In this document: positions 1 through 8,549 of the stretch, one piece after another | Position numbering within the stretch: position 1 is the first letter of the stretch | Layout of the letters: every line of letters starts with the position of its first letter | Source of the DNA: Virgibacillus_N oceani_A | GTDB lineage: Bacteria > Bacillota > Bacilli > Bacillales > Amphibacillaceae | NCBI GenBank assembly: GCA_041521345.1 | Contig: JBGOHB010000021.1 | DNA length: 64,000 nucleotides | Direction: 5' to 3' (one strand) | Position numbers and translations under genes: made by a program | Notes under the pieces: model-generated | Seen by the model: only the letters and a program-made list of their open reading frames with translations | The model's database searches: none | What the model was told of the DNA's origin: nothing

Positions 1-597
1 ACCCATATCTGTTGTAAGATCAACGCCCAACGTATCAGCAGTTTCCTGTCGTTCTTCCGGGATTCTTCTTACATAAGCCATTACTTTCATACCAAATCCA
101 TTTTTCATTATTTTGGCTACTTCTTGGGAAATGGATCCAAACCCTACAAGTCCCAGTGTTTTCCCTTTCAGTTCGCTTGTATATTTCCCATCACGGTAGG
201 AATAATTTCCTTTTTCCATTTCCATGTTAAATTTTACAATATTTTTCATAACTGAAAGTATTAAACTTACCGCATGCTCGGCAGTTGCCACTGTATTAAT
301 TTTAGGCGCATGAAGAATGCGTATTCCTTTCTGGGTTGCATAATTAACATCAATGTTATCCAGTCCTACACCAGCTCCTGAAATGGCTTTAACATTTCCG
401 CATGCATCCAGAATCGCCGGTGTAATTTTTGCCGGTGCCCGAAGAATGATGCCATCTACTTTATTATTATTTAAAAATGCTATAATTTCCTGCTCATCAA
501 ATTCATTAAATTTGGTTACCTTTGCATTCTTTTGTAAAACATCCTCGCCATCTTTATGATACATGGAGAGTATCTGTACAATATGTATGGATTCCAA
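1..597 (-). CDS. D-2-hydroxyacid dehydrogenase (SerA-like), N-terminal part, cut by window edge
   Basis: Member of the D-isomer-specific 2-hydroxyacid dehydrogenase family, which reduces 2-keto acids or oxidises D-2-hydroxy acids with NAD. The visible 199 codons show the catalytic-domain start and the Rossmann segment with KTLGLVGFGSIS; the last Gly of the usual GxGxxG is Ser here. An upstream in-frame ATG exists at 627, but a GGAGGT sits 9 bases before the TTG at 597, so TTG is the likely start. The gene follows the thiolase in the same direction and may be the last gene of the fatty-acid/keto-acid operon. The C-terminus, with the catalytic His, lies outside the window, so substrate cannot be judged. 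Confidence 0.85.
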   Translation of the reverse strand, partial: MESIHIVQILSMYHKDGEDVLQKNAKVTKFNEFDEQEIIAFLNNNKVDGIILRAPAKITPAILDACGNVKAISGAGVGLDNIDVNYATQKGIRILHAPKINTVATAEHAVSLILSVMKNIVKFNMEMEKGNYSYRDGKYTSELKGKTLGLVGFGSISQEVAKIMKNGFGMKVMAYVRRIPEERQETADTLGVDLTTDMG

Positions 598-643
598 TAA
601 AACTGCACCTCCGTATTTTTCGTCCATTCCCCTTCTTATAAGT

Positions 644-673
644 CAGATGGTGACTCTTTAGAATCACCATCTG
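644..673 (-). terminator. hairpin after thiolase gene
   Basis: A perfect 10-bp stem (CAGATGGTGA / TCACCATCTG, 10-base loop) lies just after the thiolase stop. It has no clear T-tract on the minus strand, so it may only partly stop transcription or protect mRNA before the next gene. Confidence 0.45.
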
Positions 674-679
674 CATTCA

Positions 680-1867
680 TCAATCAAGATATTCAATAAT
701 CGTGGATATCCCCTGTCCGCCACCGATGCAAAGGGTAACCAGACCATATTTCTCTCCTCTTCTTTCCATTTCATGAAGAAGTTTTGTCATCAGTATGGCT
801 CCTGTTGCACCAATCGGGTGACCAAGAGCAATAGCGCCACCATTCACATTTACTTTGTTGATATCCATTTTTGCCTCTCTGATCACTGCAAGGGACTGGG
901 CGGAAAAGGCTTCATTCAATTCGATCAGACCAAGGTCATCCATGGTAAGGTTGGCTTGTTTCAGTGCTTTATAGGTGGATTCCACCGGTCCGATTCCCAT
1001 AATATCAGGAGCAACGCCACTGGTTGCCTGAGCAAGAATTCTTGCTTTCGGCTTCAAGCCATACTCTTCTACTTTTTCTTTATTCATCATCAGCACCACG
1101 GATGCGGCATCGTTTCTTCCACTCGCATTCCCCGGTGACACCGTACCGTTTTCTTTAAATACGGCAGGCAGTTTTGCCAGTTTTTCCGGAGAAGTCAGGA
1201 ATGGATGTTCGTCGGTATCAAACGTAATTGTCTTTTTCCGTTCTTTCACTTCATATGGGACGATCTCTTTTTCAAAACGTCCGGACTTAATTGCATCATC
1301 GGCAAGTGTCTGACTGCGATGCGCGAACTCATCCTGTTCTTCTCTAGAAATATTATACTGTTCCGCCAGGTTTTCCGCTGTAAGCCCCATCGTCAGGTTC
1401 CCATATTTCTCTTGCGGCTGCGAGCATGGCTGGCTTTCCGTGTTTGGATCCAGCAATACGCCATTTCCTGCACGATAGCCAAAGCGGGCGTTTCTTAAAT
1501 AGTACGGAGCTGTGCTCATGCTTTCCGCCCCACCAGCAACGACCACATCGGAGAGGCCAAGCTTAATTTGCATATCCGCATTATTGATCGCCTGCAGACC
1601 GGAGCCGCACTGACGGTGAACGGTATAACCGGGAACATCCACCGGGAGTTCAGCACGCAATGCTGCAAGACGGGCCAGGTTGGATGTGTCTGCACTCTGC
1701 TTTGCCTGACCGAGAATGACTTCTTCCACTTTCACTGAACCACCGTTTTTCTCCATCAGTTCACGGATTACTTTTTCAGCCAGATAGTCCACGGTTACAT
1801 CTTTTAATGTGCCGCCCATTTTTCCAACGGCCGTTCTCACCGAACCAACAATATATGATTCATTCAT
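680..1867 (-). CDS. acetyl-CoA C-acyltransferase (thiolase)
   Basis: Thiolase of 395 residues, the usual family length; it cleaves acetoacetyl-CoA or other 3-ketoacyl-CoA with free CoA to acetyl-CoA (or condenses two acetyl-CoA). The nucleophilic Cys87 is in HRQCGSGLQ, the catalytic His is in NGGAIALGHPIGATGA, and the second Cys is in LCIGGGQG near the end. It is the last of four beta-oxidation genes read in one direction with short gaps, downstream of a CoA-transferase and a TRAP transporter, which points to catabolism rather than biosynthesis. The ATG has an AGGAGTG site upstream. Chain-length preference cannot be read from sequence. Confidence 0.95.
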   Translation of the reverse strand: MNESYIVGSVRTAVGKMGGTLKDVTVDYLAEKVIRELMEKNGGSVKVEEVILGQAKQSADTSNLARLAALRAELPVDVPGYTVHRQCGSGLQAINNADMQIKLGLSDVVVAGGAESMSTAPYYLRNARFGYRAGNGVLLDPNTESQPCSQPQEKYGNLTMGLTAENLAEQYNISREEQDEFAHRSQTLADDAIKSGRFEKEIVPYEVKERKKTITFDTDEHPFLTSPEKLAKLPAVFKENGTVSPGNASGRNDAASVVLMMNKEKVEEYGLKPKARILAQATSGVAPDIMGIGPVESTYKALKQANLTMDDLGLIELNEAFSAQSLAVIREAKMDINKVNVNGGAIALGHPIGATGAILMTKLLHEMERRGEKYGLVTLCIGGGQGISTIIEYLD

Positions 1868-1966
1868 GCCATAACACTCCTATTTTCATTTTTCTCGGGA
1901 CAGAGGGACAACTTCTTCGGTGGGACGAGCATTCAGCGCAGTCCCAGGTTTCGTGTCCCCTTGCTC

Positions 1967-3118
1967 CTATTTCTTCAATTCACGCTTTAATTCGTTGGCG
2001 ATAATATTTTTCTGAATTTCTGATGTTCCTTCATAAATTTTGGTGATACGTGCATCACGGAAGTAGCGTTCAATCGGATAATCTCTCATATAACCAATAC
2101 CGCCGTGGATTTGTACAGCAAGGTCTGCCACTTTATTGTAAACTTCAGATCCGTATAATTTGGCAATCGCTGCATCTTTCACGACACGCTGTCCTTGATC
2201 CGTCATCCAGGCCACTTTATAAGTTAAAGCCTCCAATGCAGCAATATCTTTACTGATTTCTGCGAGCATATGCTGAATGGCTTGCATTTCGATGATTGGC
2301 TGGCCGAATTGCTCACGCTCTGATGCATAATCCAGGCAATGTTCAAGCAGACGTTTACTAGAACCAAGGTTTCTTGCTGCTAGTCCGGCACGACCGTTGG
2401 CAAGAATTTTCAAGGCGTTCACATAGCCGCGTCCTTCTTCCCCAAGTACATTCTCTGCAGGTACTTCCATATCTTCAAAGAAAAGCTCTGCGGAATGGGA
2501 ACCGCGTAGCCCCATTTTGTCTTCCACGGCTCCTACGATGAAACCAGGGAAATCTTTTTCCACTATAAAAGAAGTAATCCCTTTCGCACCCTTGGAAGGA
2601 TCCGTTACTGCCATTACTGTGAACACATGGCCGTCCACTGCGTTGGTAATATAGTGTTTCGAACCGTTAATAATGTATTTATCGCCTTTTTTCACCGCAG
2701 TTGTTTTCATGTTAGCCGCATTGGAACCTGCACTTGGCTCGGTAAGTGCGAAAGAGCCAATCCATTCTCCAGAAGCCAATTTGGGAAGATACTTTTCCTT
2801 TTGTTCTTCCGTTCCCAGCTCCACGATACCAACAGAACCAATACCTGTATGCGCACCAATCAATGTGGTATATCCGTTATGCGTTTTTCCAAGTTCTTCA
2901 TAAATGGCGCATTTCCCTACCATATCAAGGCCAAGTCCGCCGTATTCTTCAGGGATTCCTAAGCTGAACAACCCCATATCTTTGGACTGCTCTACGGTTT
3001 TTTCAGGGATCTCGTTGCTTTCCTCAATTTCCATGGCAACCGGCTCTACTTCTTCCCTTATAAATTTTCTTACATTTTGTCTTAGAAATTCAATATCCTC
3101 TGAGAAGTTAAAATCCAT
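1967..3118 (-). CDS. acyl-CoA dehydrogenase, short-chain type
   Basis: FAD enzyme of 383 residues that makes the 2,3-double bond in acyl-CoA and passes electrons to ETF. The FAD/substrate motif FALTEPSAGSNAANM is near residues 125-140, and the C-terminal signature with IHGGIGYMRDYP and the catalytic Glu in KIYEGTSEIQ is near residues 340-375, the position seen in butyryl-CoA dehydrogenases. It sits between the hydratase and thiolase genes in one operon; no etfAB genes are in the window, so electron transfer must use genes elsewhere. Start ATG has GGAGATG upstream. Confidence 0.95.
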   Translation of the reverse strand: MDFNFSEDIEFLRQNVRKFIREEVEPVAMEIEESNEIPEKTVEQSKDMGLFSLGIPEEYGGLGLDMVGKCAIYEELGKTHNGYTTLIGAHTGIGSVGIVELGTEEQKEKYLPKLASGEWIGSFALTEPSAGSNAANMKTTAVKKGDKYIINGSKHYITNAVDGHVFTVMAVTDPSKGAKGITSFIVEKDFPGFIVGAVEDKMGLRGSHSAELFFEDMEVPAENVLGEEGRGYVNALKILANGRAGLAARNLGSSKRLLEHCLDYASEREQFGQPIIEMQAIQHMLAEISKDIAALEALTYKVAWMTDQGQRVVKDAAIAKLYGSEVYNKVADLAVQIHGGIGYMRDYPIERYFRDARITKIYEGTSEIQKNIIANELKRELKK

Positions 3119-3132
3119 TATATGACATCTCC

Positions 3133-3915
3133 TTATCTGTTTTTAAATTCTGCTTGTCGCTTTTCAAGGAATGCTGATGTTCCCTCGTGTTTATCCTCTG
3201 TACCAAATGCTACAGCCTGGGACAGCTTTTCCATCCACATCGCTGTATCTTCATCAATGTCATAGCCTTTATGCACGGCGCGTTTTGCAAGCATGGCTGC
3301 AACAGGGCCTTTTTTCAACACTTTTTCGGCTACCTTCTGTATTTTTTCCTGAAGTGCTTCCTCTTCCACAAAATAGGATACTAGTCCGATTCGTTCTGCT
3401 TCTTCGCCGTCAATAATTTTTCCGGTTAAAATCATATCGAGCGCTCTGCCTTTTCCAACCATGCGGGATAGGCGCTGTGTGCCGCCTGCCGCAGGGACGA
3501 TTCCCAGGTTCAACTCAGGCAGCCCGAATTTGGCATTTTTCGTTGCCAGACGGATATCGCAAGACATCGCCAATTCACAGCCGCCGCCCAATGCAAATCC
3601 GCGAACTGCAGCAATTGTTACTTTTGTGCAACTTTCGATTTTGTTATAAATCCCCTGCATCCCCGGCACGAGTGCTTCGAGCGGTTTTCTTTCATTGAGC
3701 TGGCGGATATCTGCGCCGGCTGCGAATGACTTTTCTCCGGCTCCCTGAATGACAATCACTTTTACATCGTCATTAGCTTCGGCTTCCGTTACAGCTTGAT
3801 CAATTTCACGCAGCATGTTGGCATCCAGCGCATTCCGGGCATCCGGACGATTAAGTGTAAGCCAAAAGATACCCTGCTCCAGTTCTACTTTTACACTCTC
3901 ATAATTATTTCCCAC
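3133..3915 (-). CDS. enoyl-CoA hydratase (crotonase family)
   Basis: Crotonase-fold protein of 260 residues that hydrates 2-enoyl-CoA to L-3-hydroxyacyl-CoA. The oxyanion-hole region GFALGGGCELAMSCD and the following FGLPELNLGIVPAAGGTQRL each carry one of the two expected catalytic Glu residues. The start is GTG, chosen because AGGAGGAGG lies 6 bases upstream. It is 14 bases from the dehydrogenase stop upstream and 14 bases from the acyl-CoA dehydrogenase start downstream, so the genes are translated from one message. Acyl chain length is not determinable. Confidence 0.93.
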   Translation of the reverse strand: MGNNYESVKVELEQGIFWLTLNRPDARNALDANMLREIDQAVTEAEANDDVKVIVIQGAGEKSFAAGADIRQLNERKPLEALVPGMQGIYNKIESCTKVTIAAVRGFALGGGCELAMSCDIRLATKNAKFGLPELNLGIVPAAGGTQRLSRMVGKGRALDMILTGKIIDGEEAERIGLVSYFVEEEALQEKIQKVAEKVLKKGPVAAMLAKRAVHKGYDIDEDTAMWMEKLSQAVAFGTEDKHEGTSAFLEKRQAEFKNR

Positions 3916-3928
3916 GTTTTACCTCCTC

Positions 3929-4774
3929 CTAGTTGTATTGGTAAAAACCGCTGCCAGATTTTTTACCTAAACGGCCTGCTTTCACATACTTAATTAAGAG
4001 CGGACATGGACGATATTTCTCTCCAAGCGTTTCATATAAGTACTCCATGTTTCTTAAGCGAGTATCGAGCCCAACAAGATCGGCAAGCTCCAATGGTCCC
4101 ATCGGGTGATTCAGCCCGAGTTTCATAGCGTTATCAATGTCCTTCGCCGATGCTACGCCTTCCATTAATAGATTCATAGCTTCGTTTCCGATCAGACAGT
4201 TCATGCGGGAAGTAACAAACCCCGGGAATTCGTTGACTTCTACAGTCGTCTTATTAATTTTTGCGGCTATATCATGTACAAAATTCACTGTTTCATCGGA
4301 AGTTTCCAGTCCGCGAATCACTTCAATCAGCTTCATTTTATGCACAGGGTTAAAAAAGTGCATAGCAACTACTTTGTCCGGTCTGGAAGTTTGTGCACCG
4401 ATTTCCGTTGGGCTCATGGTCGATGTATTTGTTGCCAGCACAGTTTCCGGACTGCAAATTTCATCAAGTTGCTTGAATATATCAATCTTCAAATTCATTT
4501 TTTCGAGTACGGCTTCAACTATAAGCTCAGAGCCTTTTGCCGCTGTTTTCAAATCAGATTCATAAACAAGATTTTTCTTTGCATTATTATAGGCTTCCTC
4601 TTTTAAAAACCCTTTTTCAAAACTGCCATCAAGCAAAGCATCAATATCATTTTTGGTCTTTGCCAGAATATCATCATTCAGATCGTTTACATATACTTCA
4701 AAGCCGCCGATGGCGAAAGCATAGGCAATTCCTTTTCCCATTACGCCTGAACCTACTACGGTTACTTTACTCAT
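3929..4774 (-). CDS. 3-hydroxybutyryl-CoA dehydrogenase
   Basis: NAD(P)-dependent oxidation of 3-hydroxyacyl-CoA to 3-ketoacyl-CoA. The N-terminal Rossmann motif is VVGSGVMGKGIA; the catalytic His and Glu are in MHFFNPVHKMKLIEVIRG; the C-terminal dimerisation domain ends in KSGSGFYQY. The open frame can be extended to a GTG at 4789, but AAGGTGATG falls just before the ATG at 4774, giving 281 residues beginning MSKVTVVG, which matches the family. It follows the TRAP permease gene by 27 bases. Confidence 0.94.
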   Translation of the reverse strand: MSKVTVVGSGVMGKGIAYAFAIGGFEVYVNDLNDDILAKTKNDIDALLDGSFEKGFLKEEAYNNAKKNLVYESDLKTAAKGSELIVEAVLEKMNLKIDIFKQLDEICSPETVLATNTSTMSPTEIGAQTSRPDKVVAMHFFNPVHKMKLIEVIRGLETSDETVNFVHDIAAKINKTTVEVNEFPGFVTSRMNCLIGNEAMNLLMEGVASAKDIDNAMKLGLNHPMGPLELADLVGLDTRLRNMEYLYETLGEKYRPCPLLIKYVKAGRLGKKSGSGFYQYN

Positions 4775-4801
4775 TTCATCACCTTCCACAAATAAAATTT
4801 G

Positions 4802-6745
4802 CTATTCAGTCAATAAGTCTTTCCTGAAGATTTTCTGTGTTATATATACTCCTGCCAGGATGATAACCCCGATAATATCTGTCCAAATACCAGGGACAAT
4901 CATTAGCAGAGAACCGATGATTAATATAAGCCGTTCATACCAGAAAGCATGACGGAGCAACCAGCCTTCTGCTGCGCTTGCCACACCCATAATTCCGATG
5001 ATAGCTGTAACGGTTCCCAATAAGATCTCCGGCACACTGCCAATTAATAACAGTTCTTCCCCATATACGAATATATATGGTACGATAAACGCTGCAATTC
5101 CCAGCCGTAAAGCTGTCATGCCAGTTTCCATCGGTTTTGAACCTGCAATTCCTGCTGCCGCAAACGCAGCAAGTGCGACCGGTGGAGTAATTGCAGACAT
5201 AGCTGCAAAGTAAAATACAAATAAATGAGCAGCCATCGGTGCTACTCCCAACTCAATTAAGGCAGGAATAGTCAATGGTACCTGTACAATATAGGCTGCA
5301 ACTGTTGGAAGCCCCATACCAAGAATGATACTGGTAATCATTGTGAATATTAAAGCGACAATAAGAACCCCACCGGACATGCTGATAATCAAACTGCTGA
5401 ATTGCAGACCAATTCCAGTGAATCCGATTACTCCGATAATCAGCCCAGCTGCCGCACAAGCAATTGCTGTTTCGAGGGAAGCTTTTGCTCCAAGATCCAA
5501 CGCTTTTACTATCGATTTAAAGTCCATCTTTGCCACGCGATTTATTAACGCAACAAGAATCGTAGCACCAATTGCAAATAGACCCGCTCTCATTGGAGAA
5601 GCACCAGAAACAAGCATTGCAATAATTACAATCAACGGAAGGAAGAATAAAAATCCTTTCTTAAAAACATCCCAAAAGTTTGGCAACTCTTCTTTACTTA
5701 GTCCTTTTAGTCCAATCCTCCTGGCGCGTAAGTCAACCTGGAGAAATAAACTGATAAAGAACAACAAAGCAGGAATTAATGCAGCATACGCAATATCTAT
5801 ATAAGGCACGCCCAGGTATGTAGCAATAATGAAAGCGGCCGCTCCCATGATAGGGGGAGTAATTTGGCCACCGGCTGATGCCACCGATTCGACAGCACCT
5901 GCAAAATGACTTTTATAGCCTGTTTTCTTCATCAGCGGAATGGTAAAGGCACCGGTAGTTACCGTATTAGCCACCGCACTTCCTGAAATCATTCCCATAA
6001 TACCGCTGGCAAAAATAGCTGTTTTAGCAGGTCCACCACGGTACTTCCCCATTCCAGCTGTAGCTAAATCAATGAAAAACTTCCCTGCACCTGATACCTC
6101 AAGGAACTTACCAAAAAGAATAAATAAAAAAATAAAAGTCGCCGATACTCCAAGCGGTGTACTGAACACACCAGAAGTTGTATAGTACAGATGATCAACA
6201 ATCCACATCAAGTCAAAGCCACGATGTGCGATAGCTCCTGGAAGCAATTGCCCCCATAAACCATAAACAAGAAAAACAACAATAATAACTACAAGCGCGT
6301 TTCCAACTACTCTTCTTGTTGCTTCAACCAAAACTAAAGTACCAACTACTCCTAGAGCTATCTGGAATCCTGACAGATCCTCAATATAAGTCATCCTCGA
6401 CGAAATATCCTGTGCATTGAACACAAAATAAGTGTAGACTCCGGCAGATAAAAGTATTAGTATCCAGTCATACCATGGCACTGAATCAGATTTAGCAGCT
6501 TTCCTTGCCGGCTTGTAGATGGCAAACACCAAAATCAGTGCAAAGCCTAAATGAGCAGAACGCTGTAATATAGATTCAAACACACCAAATAAGGCAGTGT
6601 ATAAGTGAAATATAGACATTGCTATTGCAGCAATAGATATAATGATGCTGACTGCGCCCTTTAAGGTACGCAGTCTTCCTGCTTTGTTGCCATCATCATC
6701 ATATTCTGCAGCTTTGCTGTTATTCGTATTTGGGTTTTCCGGCAT
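4802..6745 (-). CDS. TRAP transporter fused permease (4TM-12TM, DctQM type)
   Basis: Membrane protein of 647 residues with about 16 hydrophobic segments. Residues 30-150 look like the small DctQ-like part and residues 150-560 like the large DctM part, with signature stretches such as SGSAVANTVTTGAFTIPLMKK and GMGLPTVAAYIVQVPL; a short extra hydrophobic C-terminus follows, as in fused TRAP permeases paired with TAXI binding proteins. It is the sodium-driven transport channel for the solute bound by the lipoprotein encoded just upstream (43-base gap). Start ATG is preceded by GAAGGAG. The substrate is probably the carboxylate degraded by this operon (inference). Confidence 0.93.
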   Translation of the reverse strand: MPENPNTNNSKAAEYDDDGNKAGRLRTLKGAVSIIISIAAIAMSIFHLYTALFGVFESILQRSAHLGFALILVFAIYKPARKAAKSDSVPWYDWILILLSAGVYTYFVFNAQDISSRMTYIEDLSGFQIALGVVGTLVLVEATRRVVGNALVVIIVVFLVYGLWGQLLPGAIAHRGFDLMWIVDHLYYTTSGVFSTPLGVSATFIFLFILFGKFLEVSGAGKFFIDLATAGMGKYRGGPAKTAIFASGIMGMISGSAVANTVTTGAFTIPLMKKTGYKSHFAGAVESVASAGGQITPPIMGAAAFIIATYLGVPYIDIAYAALIPALLFFISLFLQVDLRARRIGLKGLSKEELPNFWDVFKKGFLFFLPLIVIIAMLVSGASPMRAGLFAIGATILVALINRVAKMDFKSIVKALDLGAKASLETAIACAAAGLIIGVIGFTGIGLQFSSLIISMSGGVLIVALIFTMITSIILGMGLPTVAAYIVQVPLTIPALIELGVAPMAAHLFVFYFAAMSAITPPVALAAFAAAGIAGSKPMETGMTALRLGIAAFIVPYIFVYGEELLLIGSVPEILLGTVTAIIGIMGVASAAEGWLLRHAFWYERLILIIGSLLMIVPGIWTDIIGVIILAGVYITQKIFRKDLLTE

Positions 6746-6787
6746 GAGTTTCCAACTCCTTCCACCCGTATGAATTCGGGCCTGCTT

Positions 6788-7798
6788 TTAATCCATTGCT
6801 CCTACTTCCTGATAATACCTTTCAGCACCAGGGTGCATTTCCCCAATACTGTTTTCCACTGAATATTCAGCATCAAAGTCATCCAGGGTAGAAGAGATCG
6901 TACTCCATGTATCATTATTTTCAACTACCATTTTAGTAAGCTCATAGACAGCTTCTTCAGGCATGGTATCGTTATTTACTAACATGACAGTATACGGTGC
7001 CACTGTATGTGCATCTTCTTCCTGATTAGGATAAGTACCAGCTTCAATTGTATACGGTACATAACCCGGATTATCATCATACAGGGCATCAATTACTTCA
7101 TCACTCAGCGAAATCAGACGAATTCCCACGGTTGTGTCCAGTTCCTGCCATGTGGCTGCAGGTGCTGCCAGATTTCCGATCCACGCATCGATATGATTAT
7201 CACGAAGCAAGTTTGCAGCATCCTCTGTACCGGTGTACTCTATGCCATCCAAATCATCATAGCTCATTTCCAAAATATCCAGTATTCTCAGGAATGACAG
7301 TTCTCCACTGTATCCGCGAATTCCCGGACTCACTCTTTTTCCAGCAAGGTCTTCCACCGAATAAATATCCGAGTCTGCTCTTACAACAATTTGTACCGGA
7401 TTAGGATACATGGTAGCGATCGTACTGAAGTTATCGATTACTTCATCAAATTCACCAGTTCCATTATTTGCTTCAGCTATGGCTTCTCCATTCGTGAAAC
7501 CGATATCAAAAGTTCCATCACCAAGTCCTAATATGTTTGCTGTAGAACCTCCTTCAACAATCGCAGTGGATGAGTCAGGGAATACATCATTCATTTGATC
7601 ACTCATCGCTCCTCCAAGGGTATACCATACTCCCCCTTGTGTAGCTGCTCCTATCGTTAGTTCAGAAGGTACTTCTGTTGCTTCCTCTCCACTGGTGCCT
7701 TCTCCGCCTGCATCCCCATCTGCTTCCTCACCGGATCCACAAGCTGCAATAATCATCATGGTCAATATGGCCATTAAAAACAGTAAAAACTTTTTCAT
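6788..7798 (-). CDS. TAXI-family TRAP solute-binding lipoprotein
   Basis: Extracytoplasmic binding protein of 336 residues, lipid-anchored by a lipobox ending IIAAC at about residue 20, followed by an acidic Gly/Glu-rich linker. The TAXI signature is seen in TIGAATQGGVWYTLGGAMSD and in the GSTANILGLGDGTFDIGFTNG segment. It feeds the fused permease encoded next. A second, clearly related copy lies at 13523-14518 on the other strand; the two proteins share most of their C-terminal half motifs (DDLDGIEY/DDLDRVEY, GEMHPGAERYY/GELNPGAEKYY). Ligands of this family include glutamate and other carboxylates, but the ligand here is unknown. Confidence 0.93.
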   Translation of the reverse strand: MKKFLLFLMAILTMMIIAACGSGEEADGDAGGEGTSGEEATEVPSELTIGAATQGGVWYTLGGAMSDQMNDVFPDSSTAIVEGGSTANILGLGDGTFDIGFTNGEAIAEANNGTGEFDEVIDNFSTIATMYPNPVQIVVRADSDIYSVEDLAGKRVSPGIRGYSGELSFLRILDILEMSYDDLDGIEYTGTEDAANLLRDNHIDAWIGNLAAPAATWQELDTTVGIRLISLSDEVIDALYDDNPGYVPYTIEAGTYPNQEEDAHTVAPYTVMLVNNDTMPEEAVYELTKMVVENNDTWSTISSTLDDFDAEYSVENSIGEMHPGAERYYQEVGAMD

Positions 7799-7820
7799 GG
7801 TAGTCCCTCCTTGTAATTTA

Positions 7821-8465
7821 TCAAACTACTTTATTTTTATAGGTAAACGTTGTTCCTGTTATTTCTTTAATTTCTTCCAAACTTAAATCAGACAATTGTT
7901 CAACGAGTTCAGTTCCATTTTCCGAGAACTTAAATACTGCGTGTTCCGTAACCAGCATGTCTGCTCTTCCGTTGCCGCTGCTTGGGAAAGTTAATTTTTC
8001 TACAAGCTTTGGTGTGCCATCTTTTGCCTGGTGACTGGAAGCGATAATAATTTTCTTTGCTCCGGCTACTAAATCCATCGCACCGCCTACTCCCAGGATA
8101 TCTTTTCCGGGAATCGCCCAATTGGCAATCTGTGCATATTGATCTATCTGCAGCGCTCCCATTACTGCAACATCAATATGTCCGCCACGGATCATCACGA
8201 ATGAATCCGAGCTGTCAAATAATGAAGCTCCTTTATCCATTGTAATAGGCTTTTTGCTTGCACTGATCAATTCCATATTAATATTTTCTTCATCCGGAGT
8301 CGGACCCATGCCCAGAAGTCCATTTTCTGAATGTAAATCCACCTTTTTATCACCGAGATAATCCGGAATTAATGTAGGTATCCCTACACCCAGATTAATC
8401 GAAGCACCATCCGGTAATTCCTTTGCAATTCGTTTGGCAATTTTAATTCGATCCTGTTGGGACAA
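7821..8465 (-). CDS. scoB: 3-oxoacid CoA-transferase subunit B
   Basis: Beta subunit of a succinyl-CoA:3-oxoacid (or acetate/butyrate) CoA-transferase, 214 residues from the TTG at 8465. The motif GASINLGVGIPTLIPDY and the active-site Glu in HSENGLLGMGP identify it. The frame stays open to a TTG at 8498, but the family-like start MSQQDRIKIAKRIAKEL fits 8465, with only a weak AGGT 7 bases before it. Its partner scoA ends at 10085, so the pair, normally adjacent, is split by the IscB element. The weak start region may be a consequence of the insertion. Confidence 0.88.
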   Translation of the reverse strand: MSQQDRIKIAKRIAKELPDGASINLGVGIPTLIPDYLGDKKVDLHSENGLLGMGPTPDEENINMELISASKKPITMDKGASLFDSSDSFVMIRGGHIDVAVMGALQIDQYAQIANWAIPGKDILGVGGAMDLVAGAKKIIIASSHQAKDGTPKLVEKLTFPSSGNGRADMLVTEHAVFKFSENGTELVEQLSDLSLEEIKEITGTTFTYKNKVV

Positions 8466-8472
8466 TGTACTT

Positions 8473-8529
8473 ACCTGGTTATCTAAAAAGTATAACAAAT
8501 CGTATCAAACCACCTTAAAATAACCAGGT
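8473..8529 (-). repeat. inverted repeat between iscB and scoB (possible element right end)
   Basis: Perfect 10-bp arms ACCTGGTTAT (8520-8529 on the minus strand) and ATAACCAGGT (8473-8482) flank 37 bases. This lies between the iscB stop and scoB. IS200/605-like elements end in imperfect hairpins, so this could be the right end recognised by a Y1 transposase in trans; a role as attenuator is an alternative. A strong GGAGGTGA at about 8532-8541 lies just before it with no start codon at a proper distance. Confidence 0.45.
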
Positions 8530-8549
8530 TTCACCTCCTTCGTAAAAGT

